From positions 1 through 33,659 of the forward strand of contig CABYOM010000012.1 of NCBI GenBank assembly GCA_902520595.1: a DNA stretch of 33,659 nucleotides, written 5' to 3'. Below are positions 17,696 to 25,894 of the stretch, piece after piece. The position numbers were made by a program, and so were the translations under genes. The DNA comes from an uncultured Candidatus Poseidoniales archaeon. GTDB taxonomy: Archaea; Thermoplasmatota; Poseidoniia; Poseidoniales; Poseidoniaceae. Numbering within the stretch: the first letter of the stretch is position 1; each line of letters starts with the position of its first letter. Below the pieces are notes generated by a model that was given only the letters and a program-made list of their open reading frames with translations, was not told where the DNA came from and did not search any database.

Positions 17696-20600
17696 TCAGA
17701 GGTCAAGGCCAGACAAACGTGCTTCAAGTGCCGCTAATGCTGGGTCTGTTGCTTGTTCTACCGTTGGTTCTTTTCGATGATTCCAAGAGGCATCGAGTCG
17801 GGCGAGTTCCGCCTCTAATTCGGCTCGTTCATCACTTTGACTTGAAGCAGAATCTACAGACATAGGAAGAGGTTCACGAACGCTAACATTCATCTCACCT
17901 TCCTCCTCTTCATCAACCGGCACCGGTAGGGATTCCCACCCCGCTTCGTCAACGACAACTTCACTGGGTTCAGCATCCAATGATACAGGAATATTTCCTG
18001 CAAGTGAAGATTCCATATCATTCAACATTTCTTCTTCGACAGGAGTTCGCTGAGCGGCAGGCACGGCATTACGCTCATACGGTAGTAAACCATCTCGCTG
18101 GAATTCCCATAGCATACCTCGAGGGACTCCATCTGCAAGTCCTGATGCATCGAGTTGAGTAATCAATTCTTCCAAAACTCGTGCTGTATCTTCCAGAGCA
18201 ATTGCTTCTCCTGCATCTCGCTGATCAGCCTCGAGGTAAATGTCATCGAGAGCAACCTGAATCAACTTACGAGTTGCTTGAGCAATACTTGGAAGTGCCT
18301 CTGGCCGGGTACAATTGTTGAGTAATGCCTCGACTTCTTGTGGAGGCGCCCCTAAGCGAACGAGCTGTTCTAGGACGTTTCTTAGACGGCGAAGCATCGT
18401 AATTGAACGATCAAAGTCTTCTAACAAATGCTCCAGGTCAATGACAACATGACCGACTGTCTCTCCGAGTTGATGTTCGAGTCTTTGTTGCACTGACCAT
18501 CGTGCAAGTCCACGAACTGCGCCTGCGGTCTGGGGCACTTGGCGTTCCAGTAACGTCATGACCTCACTTGAAAGAAGGTGGCGAGGCGTTGCTGCAACAT
18601 GGTCTACAGTCGATTGAATTACTTGTAAACCACGTTCCACAGCACGGTCCAGAAGCGTGACTGAATAGCCAAGTGCACGTGCGCTTTCAAGACGTTCTAG
18701 CACAGGTCCGAGACCGTCAAAGGTTGAAGCATCATCAAGCAGGGCCTGAGCTAAAGGCTCTTCAGCAAGACGTGCTCGAAGTCGTTCTGCTTCCTGAATA
18801 TCTGAAAGTGCATCTTCGTGAGCCTGTGAAAGTGCTTCAGCTCGCTCGATTAAAGAAATCAATTCTGCTTCAGCATGACCGCGCCTAGCACCTAAATCAC
18901 CGAGTTCGCGTAAGGTTTGGCGCCTTTCAGTCATCAGTTCCCTTAGTTCAGCCTGAACTTGGGCTTGACGAGCCTCGTCGGCACTCAAACGGTTACGGTC
19001 TTCTTCTGATCGACGTCGAGAGGCTTTTGCCTCAGCATCAATGGTTTCCAACTCCGAGGTTTGGGTGTGAATCTTTTCCTCCAAGAGCATTGATTCAGCC
19101 TGTACTCGAGTGTGCCGCTCACGAGTTGCTTCAACTTGCTCTTGCAAAACTCGCAATCGACGCTCATCATCTTCTGATTGTTGACGAATTGTCGCAAGTT
19201 GTTCACTGCTTGCTAGTAAGTCTGCATTAAGTTGAGATTCTTTCAAGGCTAATTCCTCAATTTCAGAGCGCAGCGCTTCACTTGAAGATGCATCTCCAAG
19301 TGCTTTAGCAAGTTCAGATGCCCGCACACTGACTTGATGTTCAAGTTCATTTACCCTCTTTACCAAACGTTCAGCTCGATTTTCTGCTTGTTCAGTCGCA
19401 GCCTTCGATTCTGCAAGGTCGAGTTGCATACGATCGAGTGAGGAGTCTTTTTCCTCAATCTTGGTGATCGATTCCATTCGTGATTCTGAAGCTTCTCGAG
19501 CGAGAATTTGAGCGGCGTTCTTCGCCGTGAGGGTTTCCTCTAAGCGACTTGCGAGTGCGGCCTTTTCTTTCACCAACTCATCAATTCTGTGATCTGCCGC
19601 TTCCAAACGGCGACGGAGACCTGAGTCAACTGCCAAATCTTGAGGGACTTCGCCACCCAATCCACCACTAACATCTTCAAAGGTTTCTGAAAATTTCACC
19701 GATGCACGCTTAGCACGGAGAATCCCCATTCCAATTTCAAAACCAAAAAGGTCACTCAGTTTCGCATTGAGATTTGCACGACGGCTTTCCGAACGAGTGC
19801 GGAGAGTAACCAATAATTCTCTAAACGCCTCAAGGGTGAATGCTTCGATTGTCCCAGATTCTCGTGAAACAATACTGCCAACTGGAAGTCGGTGGAGCTT
19901 CAAAACCCATTTTGAGTCGGTGAATTTTTCCATTGCTTTCTCAAATGTATCTCCTTCTGGCGCTGAAATTCCGACTGGAATTCCCCTCGACAAAAGAACT
20001 GATACGGAATTGGATGATTGTCCAGCCTGTAAATGTCCAGTGACTTCCTCGGTAACTGCTGCCGTCAACATTGAAACAATGGCATCCGGCCCTCCTCGAC
20101 CTTCCCGCAATACGAACCCTTCGGGAATTGCTCCTCCTTGAGCACCGATTGCGCCAACTTCACCATCGAGAAGTGAGGATGCTGCCGAGATAAGACGTGC
20201 GTGATTGGTATTGGCTTCCGTCCAAACCCCCAAGGAAATATCTCCAGATTCTGCAAGGAGAAGTGCACCATCGTTCGTGTGGAGAGTCCAATGGCTCGAA
20301 CCGCTTAGGCCAAGTCCATCATTGAGGGTCTCCATACGAATATCGGAAAGTGTCGAATGGATTTGTGCGGAAAGGCTTTCAGGTTCGGAAGGCAAGTCGC
20401 CGATAAAATCGATAAGCATACCTTGGTCAACAACAACTCCTCCACGAACTGTGTCTTGTTCAAAAAGGACGCGTAGAACTGCCGATAGGTCTCGGCTCAT
20501 CAAACGTTGAAGAGCATTACCACGTGCTAACAAACCTTGCCTATCCGCAGTAAATTCAAACGCTTCAGGAACAGTTTCTGCAACGCTTCCAAGACCAGCG

Positions 20601-20884
20601 AGAGAATATCGACTTGCAGTAAATCTGAACGAACCTTCTGCTTCAATCTCCTCAAGTCGAATACGAGCTTCTTTTCCACCTAACATGAGTTTGCCCGAGC
20701 CAGGCTCTGCAAGCCAACCGACAATACGTCCAGCGCGAACTAAACGATGACCTGCAGGAGTTTTTCTACGACCAACCCAGGTGCTGATAACACCATGGTC
20801 GAAGGGTTGGATTGTGCCTTCGCTAACATCGATTTCTTCTTCAACTTTGATTCCTTCTGGTAGGTTAAACATGGTATCACTCAC
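17696..20884 (-). CDS. Large coiled-coil protein with an N-terminal roadblock-like region
   Basis: 1062 aa; long heptad-rich region 'RLEAADHRIDELVKEKAALASRLEETL...'; GTG start overlapping the upstream stop (GTGA). Confidence 0.75.
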   Translation of the reverse strand: MSDTMFNLPEGIKVEEEIDVSEGTIQPFDHGVISTWVGRRKTPAGHRLVRAGRIVGWLAEPGSGKLMLGGKEARIRLEEIEAEGSFRFTASRYSLAGLGSVAETVPEAFEFTADRQGLLARGNALQRLMSRDLSAVLRVLFEQDTVRGGVVVDQGMLIDFIGDLPSEPESLSAQIHSTLSDIRMETLNDGLGLSGSSHWTLHTNDGALLLAESGDISLGVWTEANTNHARLISAASSLLDGEVGAIGAQGGAIPEGFVLREGRGGPDAIVSMLTAAVTEEVTGHLQAGQSSNSVSVLLSRGIPVGISAPEGDTFEKAMEKFTDSKWVLKLHRLPVGSIVSRESGTIEAFTLEAFRELLVTLRTRSESRRANLNAKLSDLFGFEIGMGILRAKRASVKFSETFEDVSGGLGGEVPQDLAVDSGLRRRLEAADHRIDELVKEKAALASRLEETLTAKNAAQILAREASESRMESITKIEEKDSSLDRMQLDLAESKAATEQAENRAERLVKRVNELEHQVSVRASELAKALGDASSSEALRSEIEELALKESQLNADLLASSEQLATIRQQSEDDERRLRVLQEQVEATRERHTRVQAESMLLEEKIHTQTSELETIDAEAKASRRRSEEDRNRLSADEARQAQVQAELRELMTERRQTLRELGDLGARRGHAEAELISLIERAEALSQAHEDALSDIQEAERLRARLAEEPLAQALLDDASTFDGLGPVLERLESARALGYSVTLLDRAVERGLQVIQSTVDHVAATPRHLLSSEVMTLLERQVPQTAGAVRGLARWSVQQRLEHQLGETVGHVVIDLEHLLEDFDRSITMLRRLRNVLEQLVRLGAPPQEVEALLNNCTRPEALPSIAQATRKLIQVALDDIYLEADQRDAGEAIALEDTARVLEELITQLDASGLADGVPRGMLWEFQRDGLLPYERNAVPAAQRTPVEEEMLNDMESSLAGNIPVSLDAEPSEVVVDEAGWESLPVPVDEEEEGEMNVSVREPLPMSVDSASSQSDERAELEAELARLDASWNHRKEPTVEQATDPALAALEARLSGLDL

Positions 20885-21231
20885 ATTCTTGGGGTTGTCG
20901 CCAAAATACGACGGTCTCGATCTAGGGCATGACGCCAGCGAGCTAATCGCCCGCCATCGCCACTGAGAACTACGATTCTATTCGGTGCAGCAATGTCAAC
21001 AACCATACGTTTGCCTCCTTCACACCACACTTCATAGACTTGGCCAAGACCAAGTGCATGCCCTGTTTCTTGAGCAACATGAATCATTTCAATCGCATCT
21101 TGGAAAGGAGGGAGAATCCCTTCTTCACCAACGCTTGCTAATAATTGTCCTGAGTCATCAATAAGCATTGCTTGTTCAACACCTTCAAGGCGAACAAATC
21201 CAGCAAGAACTCGTTGCAACATGGCCCTCAA
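20881..21231 (-). CDS. Roadblock/LC7 domain protein
   Basis: 116 aa; 'MLQRVLAGFVRLEGVEQAMLIDDSGQLLASVGEEG...' followed by alpha-beta-beta-beta-alpha-like alternation. Confidence 0.65.
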   Translation of the reverse strand: MRAMLQRVLAGFVRLEGVEQAMLIDDSGQLLASVGEEGILPPFQDAIEMIHVAQETGHALGLGQVYEVWCEGGKRMVVDIAAPNRIVVLSGDGGRLARWRHALDRDRRILATTPRM

Positions 21232-21252
21232 ACTTTCCGTCTACGCTGTAGC

Positions 21253-21371
21253 CTTCAAGTAGTTTTGCGCTTTTATCCCCCTAAAGGGGGATTTGAAGAC
21301 CTAAATTGATTTTCCAACTGGAGAATCAAAAAAAGTGGTCGCGGAGATGTCTGACATTACTCTTTTCCGCG
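21253..21371. ncRNA. Candidate structured RNA or multi-hairpin regulatory region (speculative)
   Basis: Three successive inverted repeats: CTTCAA/TTGAAG enclosing ATCCCCCT-AA-AGGGGGAT; TTGATTTTCC-AACT-GGAGAATCAA; CGCGGA...TCCGCG. Confidence 0.3.
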
Positions 21372-21434
21372 CTCATACTTTCGCCCAATACGTGTTTTTA
21401 GAACAGCGATTCTGCAAGTAAAGAGTCAAAATAT

Positions 21435-21462
21435 TCAATTGAAAAATTGAAAAATCAATTGA
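21435..21462. promoter_or_regulatory. Two TCAATTGA dyads with centres 20 bp apart in an A-tract region upstream of ttuA
   Basis: TCAATTGA at 21435-21442 and 21455-21462. Confidence 0.35.
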
Positions 21463-21549
21463 AAAAATACACGCAGCCAAATGAGGACATTTCCATCGAA
21501 TCTCCAACCAAGCGGTGAACTCAAACCATAGAGGCGCACGCAAGGACAC

Positions 21550-22551
21550 ATGGCGAAGGAGGTGAAACCGGTATTTTCCATTCCAACCTGCGATAGTTGC
21601 TCTAAACCCGCCATACTCGAACAAGCCTATTCTGGCCGGATTTTGTGCAGTGAACACATGGCAAAATCAGTGCGGAAAAAAATTGGCAAAGAGTTACGCA
21701 ACCAACTCAAACTTCCACGTGATAAAGACACGACCATTTTCGTAGCGATATCAGGAGGAAAGGACTCAGCTGTCTTGCTCGATAGTTTAGTCGACCGCTT
21801 AGGACAAAGACCGGACGTCACAATTATTGCTGGGACGGTCGATGAAGGAATTGACGGATATCGCCCTCCATCGCTTCAGTGCGCCCAAGAGTTGTGTGAC
21901 CGGCTGGGCGTAGAATTCATCACCGTGTCCTACCCGGAATTAAGTTTCAAAGAAATGGATGAAGTCGCTACTCGAATCCCAAACCTGACCAAAGAAAACA
22001 AACAGGCTCCTAGAATGCCGTGCTCATATTGCGGAGTTTTTCGTCGCCAGGGTATCAATCACTTGGCAAAAAAAGTTGGAGCTGATTACGTCGCTTTAGG
22101 GCATAATCTTGACGACATGGCACAAACCGTCTTGATGAATGTGACAAATGGCGATCTTGAACGAACGCTCCGGCTCGCACCGCATACAACGACTCCAGTT
22201 GACGGACTAGCACCAAGAATTGTCCCTCTAAGATGGATTCCAGAGCAGGAAATTCATCTTTATGCACTGCATAGAGACCTACCTCTGCACCATGAAGAAT
22301 GCCCACATGCTAAAGGAGCACTTCGATGGCGTCACCGAGAGATGGTTGCCCAAATGGAAGCCGATGTTCCTGGCACGCGACACGGTTTGTTACGAATGGC
22401 GGACAACATTAAGCAATTACGAGACCAAGTGATTGACTTGGGTGGTGCTAAAGCTCGACCTGCTCCACCCACGCCCTGCGTAAACTGTGGAGAATTAACA
22501 TCGGCTAAACAATGCAAGGCATGCGATTTACGAGCCCTAATGAACGACTAA
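21550..22551 (+). CDS. TtuA/Ncs6-family tRNA 2-thiolation protein
   Basis: 'CDSC...CSEH' N-terminal zinc-finger-like site, PP-loop 'ISGGKDSAVLLD', 'CSYCGVFRR', 'LGHNLDDMAQTVLMN', C-terminal 'CVNCGELTSAKQCKAC'. Confidence 0.92.
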   Translation: MAKEVKPVFSIPTCDSCSKPAILEQAYSGRILCSEHMAKSVRKKIGKELRNQLKLPRDKDTTIFVAISGGKDSAVLLDSLVDRLGQRPDVTIIAGTVDEGIDGYRPPSLQCAQELCDRLGVEFITVSYPELSFKEMDEVATRIPNLTKENKQAPRMPCSYCGVFRRQGINHLAKKVGADYVALGHNLDDMAQTVLMNVTNGDLERTLRLAPHTTTPVDGLAPRIVPLRWIPEQEIHLYALHRDLPLHHEECPHAKGALRWRHREMVAQMEADVPGTRHGLLRMADNIKQLRDQVIDLGGAKARPAPPTPCVNCGELTSAKQCKACDLRALMND

Positions 22552-23031
22552 TCACAAGACATTGTTTGCTAACTCAGCAAGGTCTTGAGGCCTGCCACAA
22601 TAATGGCAACGCAACTGCAGTGGGTCTCTTTTTACAACTTTTAATCGATGGTCCTGAGGTTCTCGTAGGTTTGTAGTAATGCAGTTTGAGAAGGTACACC
22701 TCACAACATTGACGACTTCTTCTCCAAGATTGATCGTTAATTTCTCAGCAACAGAATACGCACGAATAATTGAAACATGAGCATCTGGAGCAACCAAAGC
22801 TAATCGATCGAGTTCAGGTTGAGTCACTTCTCTGTCTTCGACTTTGATGATGTCTTTTGAGCCCATTTTCTTGGAGGGTACGTTCATCACCAAAGAAACA
22901 GGAACTGCTGTAGCCCCTCCAATGCCGAGCATTTCTAGAACCCGCATGGCTTGCCCAGAAGGAATGTGATCAATTACTGTGCCATTTCGAATCGCTGTTA
23001 CTCTTCTCATACTGTGTTCATTTGACATCAC
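22552..23031 (-). CDS. pyrI: Aspartate carbamoyltransferase regulatory subunit
   Basis: 'VTAIRNGTVIDHIPSGQAMRVLEMLGI', zinc site 'CTFSNCIT...LRCHYCGR'. Confidence 0.95.
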   Translation of the reverse strand: MMSNEHSMRRVTAIRNGTVIDHIPSGQAMRVLEMLGIGGATAVPVSLVMNVPSKKMGSKDIIKVEDREVTQPELDRLALVAPDAHVSIIRAYSVAEKLTINLGEEVVNVVRCTFSNCITTNLREPQDHRLKVVKRDPLQLRCHYCGRPQDLAELANNVL

Positions 23032-23972
23032 AAAGCACCTCCTTGCACTACTTCAGGAACAGGAACACCAAGTAATCGGCACAGGAGAGCCATTCGAGCC
23101 ACTACTCCATTGAATGCTTGCTCAAAATAACGTGCATGACGTGTAGCATCAACAGAGGGGTCAATTTCATCCACTCGAGGAAGAGGGTGCATGATAATCA
23201 TGTCAGTCTTAACTTCATTGAGATGGCGAGCGTGAAGCTTGTATGCACCAGCGCATCTTGCATATTCATCTTCATCAGCAAATCGTTCTTTTTGAATTCG
23301 AGTCATATAGACGACATCTGCATCGTTCATTGAATCATACAAGTCTTCAGTTTCGACAACGTCAGCACCTTGAGCCCGAAGGTCAGATACTATTTCTTCT
23401 GGCATCTTAAGTAAATCCGGACTTGCGAAAATTAATTCACAACCAAACCGAGTGAGAGCATGTGAAAGAGAGTGGACGGTCCGTCCATATCGCAAATCTC
23501 CAGCCAATACAACTTTCAACCCTTCAAGTCGGCCGTGAGCCTGCTTTATTGTGAACAAATCCAACATCGTTTGAGTGGGGTGATGACCTGCTCCATCTCC
23601 ACCGTTTAGGATAGGTACACTTGCTGCGTCTTGGGCATATTGAGCAGCACCTTGACGAGGATGCCGCATCGCTATAATGTCTGTGTAACCGTCGACCATT
23701 TGGATAGTATCAAACAAAGTCTCGCCTTTTACGACCGATGAAGTCTTGACATCTCCGAGATTGACAACATCTCCACCAAGCCTTTTCATTGCAGTTTCAA
23801 AGGACATTCGAGTTCTCGTACTCGGTTCAAAAAACAAATTGCCAAGAATTCTACCTTGCAATAAAGGAAGATATATCTCTCCCCGAGCCACTGGAAGAAG
23901 GCGTTCAGCATCTGCTAATATCTCTAGAATCTGTTCGTTTGTCAAGTCGTCCATAGTAATGAGTCCAGCCAT
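23028..23972 (-). CDS. pyrB: Aspartate carbamoyltransferase catalytic subunit
   Basis: 'FFEPSTRTRMSFETAMKRLGGDVVNL', 'RHPRQGAAQYA', 'NGGDGAGHHPTQTMLDLFTI', 'MHPLPRVDEI'. Confidence 0.97.
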   Translation of the reverse strand: MAGLITMDDLTNEQILEILADAERLLPVARGEIYLPLLQGRILGNLFFEPSTRTRMSFETAMKRLGGDVVNLGDVKTSSVVKGETLFDTIQMVDGYTDIIAMRHPRQGAAQYAQDAASVPILNGGDGAGHHPTQTMLDLFTIKQAHGRLEGLKVVLAGDLRYGRTVHSLSHALTRFGCELIFASPDLLKMPEEIVSDLRAQGADVVETEDLYDSMNDADVVYMTRIQKERFADEDEYARCAGAYKLHARHLNEVKTDMIIMHPLPRVDEIDPSVDATRHARYFEQAFNGVVARMALLCRLLGVPVPEVVQGGAL

Positions 23973-24107
23973 ACGCTCTCTTCCTTCTTCTAAAGGCAGC
24001 CTAAGACACCCATGAACATTACCATTGAATTGATTGATTTCAACGCTTCAATCACATTGTATGAACAGCGAGTGAAGAAGCGAAAAAGCGGAGTGGTTAT
24101 CACCGTG

Positions 24108-25892
24108 ATGTCTGTGTCGATGTGTATGGCTCTCGATGCTTGGGCGGATGTTGACGCTGCCCTTGATGCTGCTCGAAAGTCGAGACAACTTCGACTCGAC
24201 CGCCTTACAGGTGGCTCAGCGCTGCTCATACTGACAGGAGCAGTATGGCTAATGTGGCCGAGTCTTGAAGCGGCAATAAATGGCGAATCTGGTTTACTTG
24301 AAGGTCTTGGCTACCCACTCATCATCATCGCTTACGGCTTGATTCTTCAAGATTCGATTCTCGACAATGCAAAAGCGAGAACCAGAGTCGGTTCTTTCGC
24401 ATCCATTGCTTGGCCTTTACTACTCATGATCGCCTCACTGCAACTCTCACTTGATGAACCTGCATCAGCCGTTGGCTGCGTGTTGATTATACTCGTTGGT
24501 TACTCATGCTTCCAAACCTCAAGCGGGGTTCTACAGGGTGGCCTCGATGTCATGCGCTGGCGAGCCATAATGACAGGGCTTGGAGTGGTTGCGGCGTTTT
24601 CTCTTTTTGTCGGAAAAATTCCTGAATCGATGACCTACGAGTGGTTGGCTTCGATGACTTCACTTCTTCTCGGTGGAGTGGCAACTGGCTACATTTGGCT
24701 TGTCGGTGATGATCAACGTGTAAAGCGCAAACATTTCGCTAAACGGTTGGATGGTTTAGAAATCCGATTACTGGAACTCAAAGCACAAGGTTCAGCAGTC
24801 GACCAGGCAGCAAGTTTAGTGATGACTGCTAAAGAAGAAGGGCATATAGACCCGGGATATGGAATGAAGCTTCTTGATGAAGCAGAAGAAGATATTGAAC
24901 GAGCGCTTTCATTAAGTGGCGATGTGGAAATAATCCAAGCAGATGCTATAGCGGCCATCGAAAAGGCTGAATCAATTGCACCTGCAGCAAAACGACCGCG
25001 TAAATCCTTCGACATGGGTGCTCGCGAGGTCAAACTTGGTTCATTGCGAGAAGGAGAAATGTTGTTCCGGCAATCCAAAAAACTCGCACAGGATATCATC
25101 GAATGGTGGGATCTCGCTGAAAAATCCATTGCTGAAGCCAGTCGTTTACTCTCCGATAACGATGCTGAAAGTGTCCAACACCTGAAAGAATTATTGTCAG
25201 ACGCTCGAAAGAAACTCGCTGCTGAAGCCCCCCGTGAAGCATATGAATTTGCCAGCGTGATACCCCAACAAATACTTGCAGACGAGGACGCACAAGGTCG
25301 TGCATTTGAATCTGTGAAAGAAGCACAGCGACAACTGGAGCAAACTGATGGTCTGGATACTTCAGAACTCGTGCAACGTCTACAACACGCAGAAAATGCA
25401 ATAGATGCAGGTAATCCGAGTCAGGCGATTGGATTGGCAGACGGCGTTGTTCGAACGATTGAAGCCGAGCGAAACGCAATGGATAATGTTCGTCGTGCTC
25501 TCAAGCAAAGGAAAAAATTGGTTGAACAATACAAACAGAGAGATGACAAAGACCTTTGGGACCTTCGCCTCTCTCGCATTGAAGAAGCCGCTGACAGCAG
25601 ACAATGGTCTCAAGCCAAATCCTTACTTGATGGAATGACTACTGACCTCGATAATGAAGGACAAGCGAGTGATGAAGCACTTGAATTGTATGATTTTGTC
25701 TCAGAAGAATGGAAAGTTCTTCGCAATCAATGCGATACAAATGGCATCTCGATTAAAGATGAAGTCCGAAGAGAATGCGAACAGACAATCGCTCTTGCTG
25801 CTGAATCTCTCGCTGGCGGTCGTGTTGAAGATTGCCTCAAACACTTGTCTGAGGCAGATATATTAATGGAAAAACTTCGAAGGCGCATCTGA
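24108..25892 (+). CDS. Uncharacterised membrane protein with long alpha-helical cytosolic C-terminus (start between 24105 and 24126; ORF track starts at 24012)
   Basis: Five or so hydrophobic segments, then about 350 aa of Glu/Ala/Lys/Arg-rich helix-forming sequence. Confidence 0.65.
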   Translation: MSVSMCMALDAWADVDAALDAARKSRQLRLDRLTGGSALLILTGAVWLMWPSLEAAINGESGLLEGLGYPLIIIAYGLILQDSILDNAKARTRVGSFASIAWPLLLMIASLQLSLDEPASAVGCVLIILVGYSCFQTSSGVLQGGLDVMRWRAIMTGLGVVAAFSLFVGKIPESMTYEWLASMTSLLLGGVATGYIWLVGDDQRVKRKHFAKRLDGLEIRLLELKAQGSAVDQAASLVMTAKEEGHIDPGYGMKLLDEAEEDIERALSLSGDVEIIQADAIAAIEKAESIAPAAKRPRKSFDMGAREVKLGSLREGEMLFRQSKKLAQDIIEWWDLAEKSIAEASRLLSDNDAESVQHLKELLSDARKKLAAEAPREAYEFASVIPQQILADEDAQGRAFESVKEAQRQLEQTDGLDTSELVQRLQHAENAIDAGNPSQAIGLADGVVRTIEAERNAMDNVRRALKQRKKLVEQYKQRDDKDLWDLRLSRIEEAADSRQWSQAKSLLDGMTTDLDNEGQASDEALELYDFVSEEWKVLRNQCDTNGISIKDEVRRECEQTIALAAESLAGGRVEDCLKHLSEADILMEKLRRRI

Positions 25893-25894
25893 TA

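Noticed and set aside
19767-20141. 124-aa plus-strand ORF opposite the coiled-coil gene
   Set aside because: No domain signal; likely a shadow frame of the 1062-aa ORF.
21556-21565. Perfect AAGGAGGTGA Shine-Dalgarno-like sequence just inside ttuA
   Set aside because: No ATG/GTG/TTG at suitable spacing downstream in frame; it encodes KEV and the upstream ATG at 21550 has its own AAGGA.
24713-25129. 138-aa antisense ORF within the 626-aa membrane protein
   Set aside because: Ser-rich complement of a Glu/Ala/Lys-rich coding region; no motif or RBS support.
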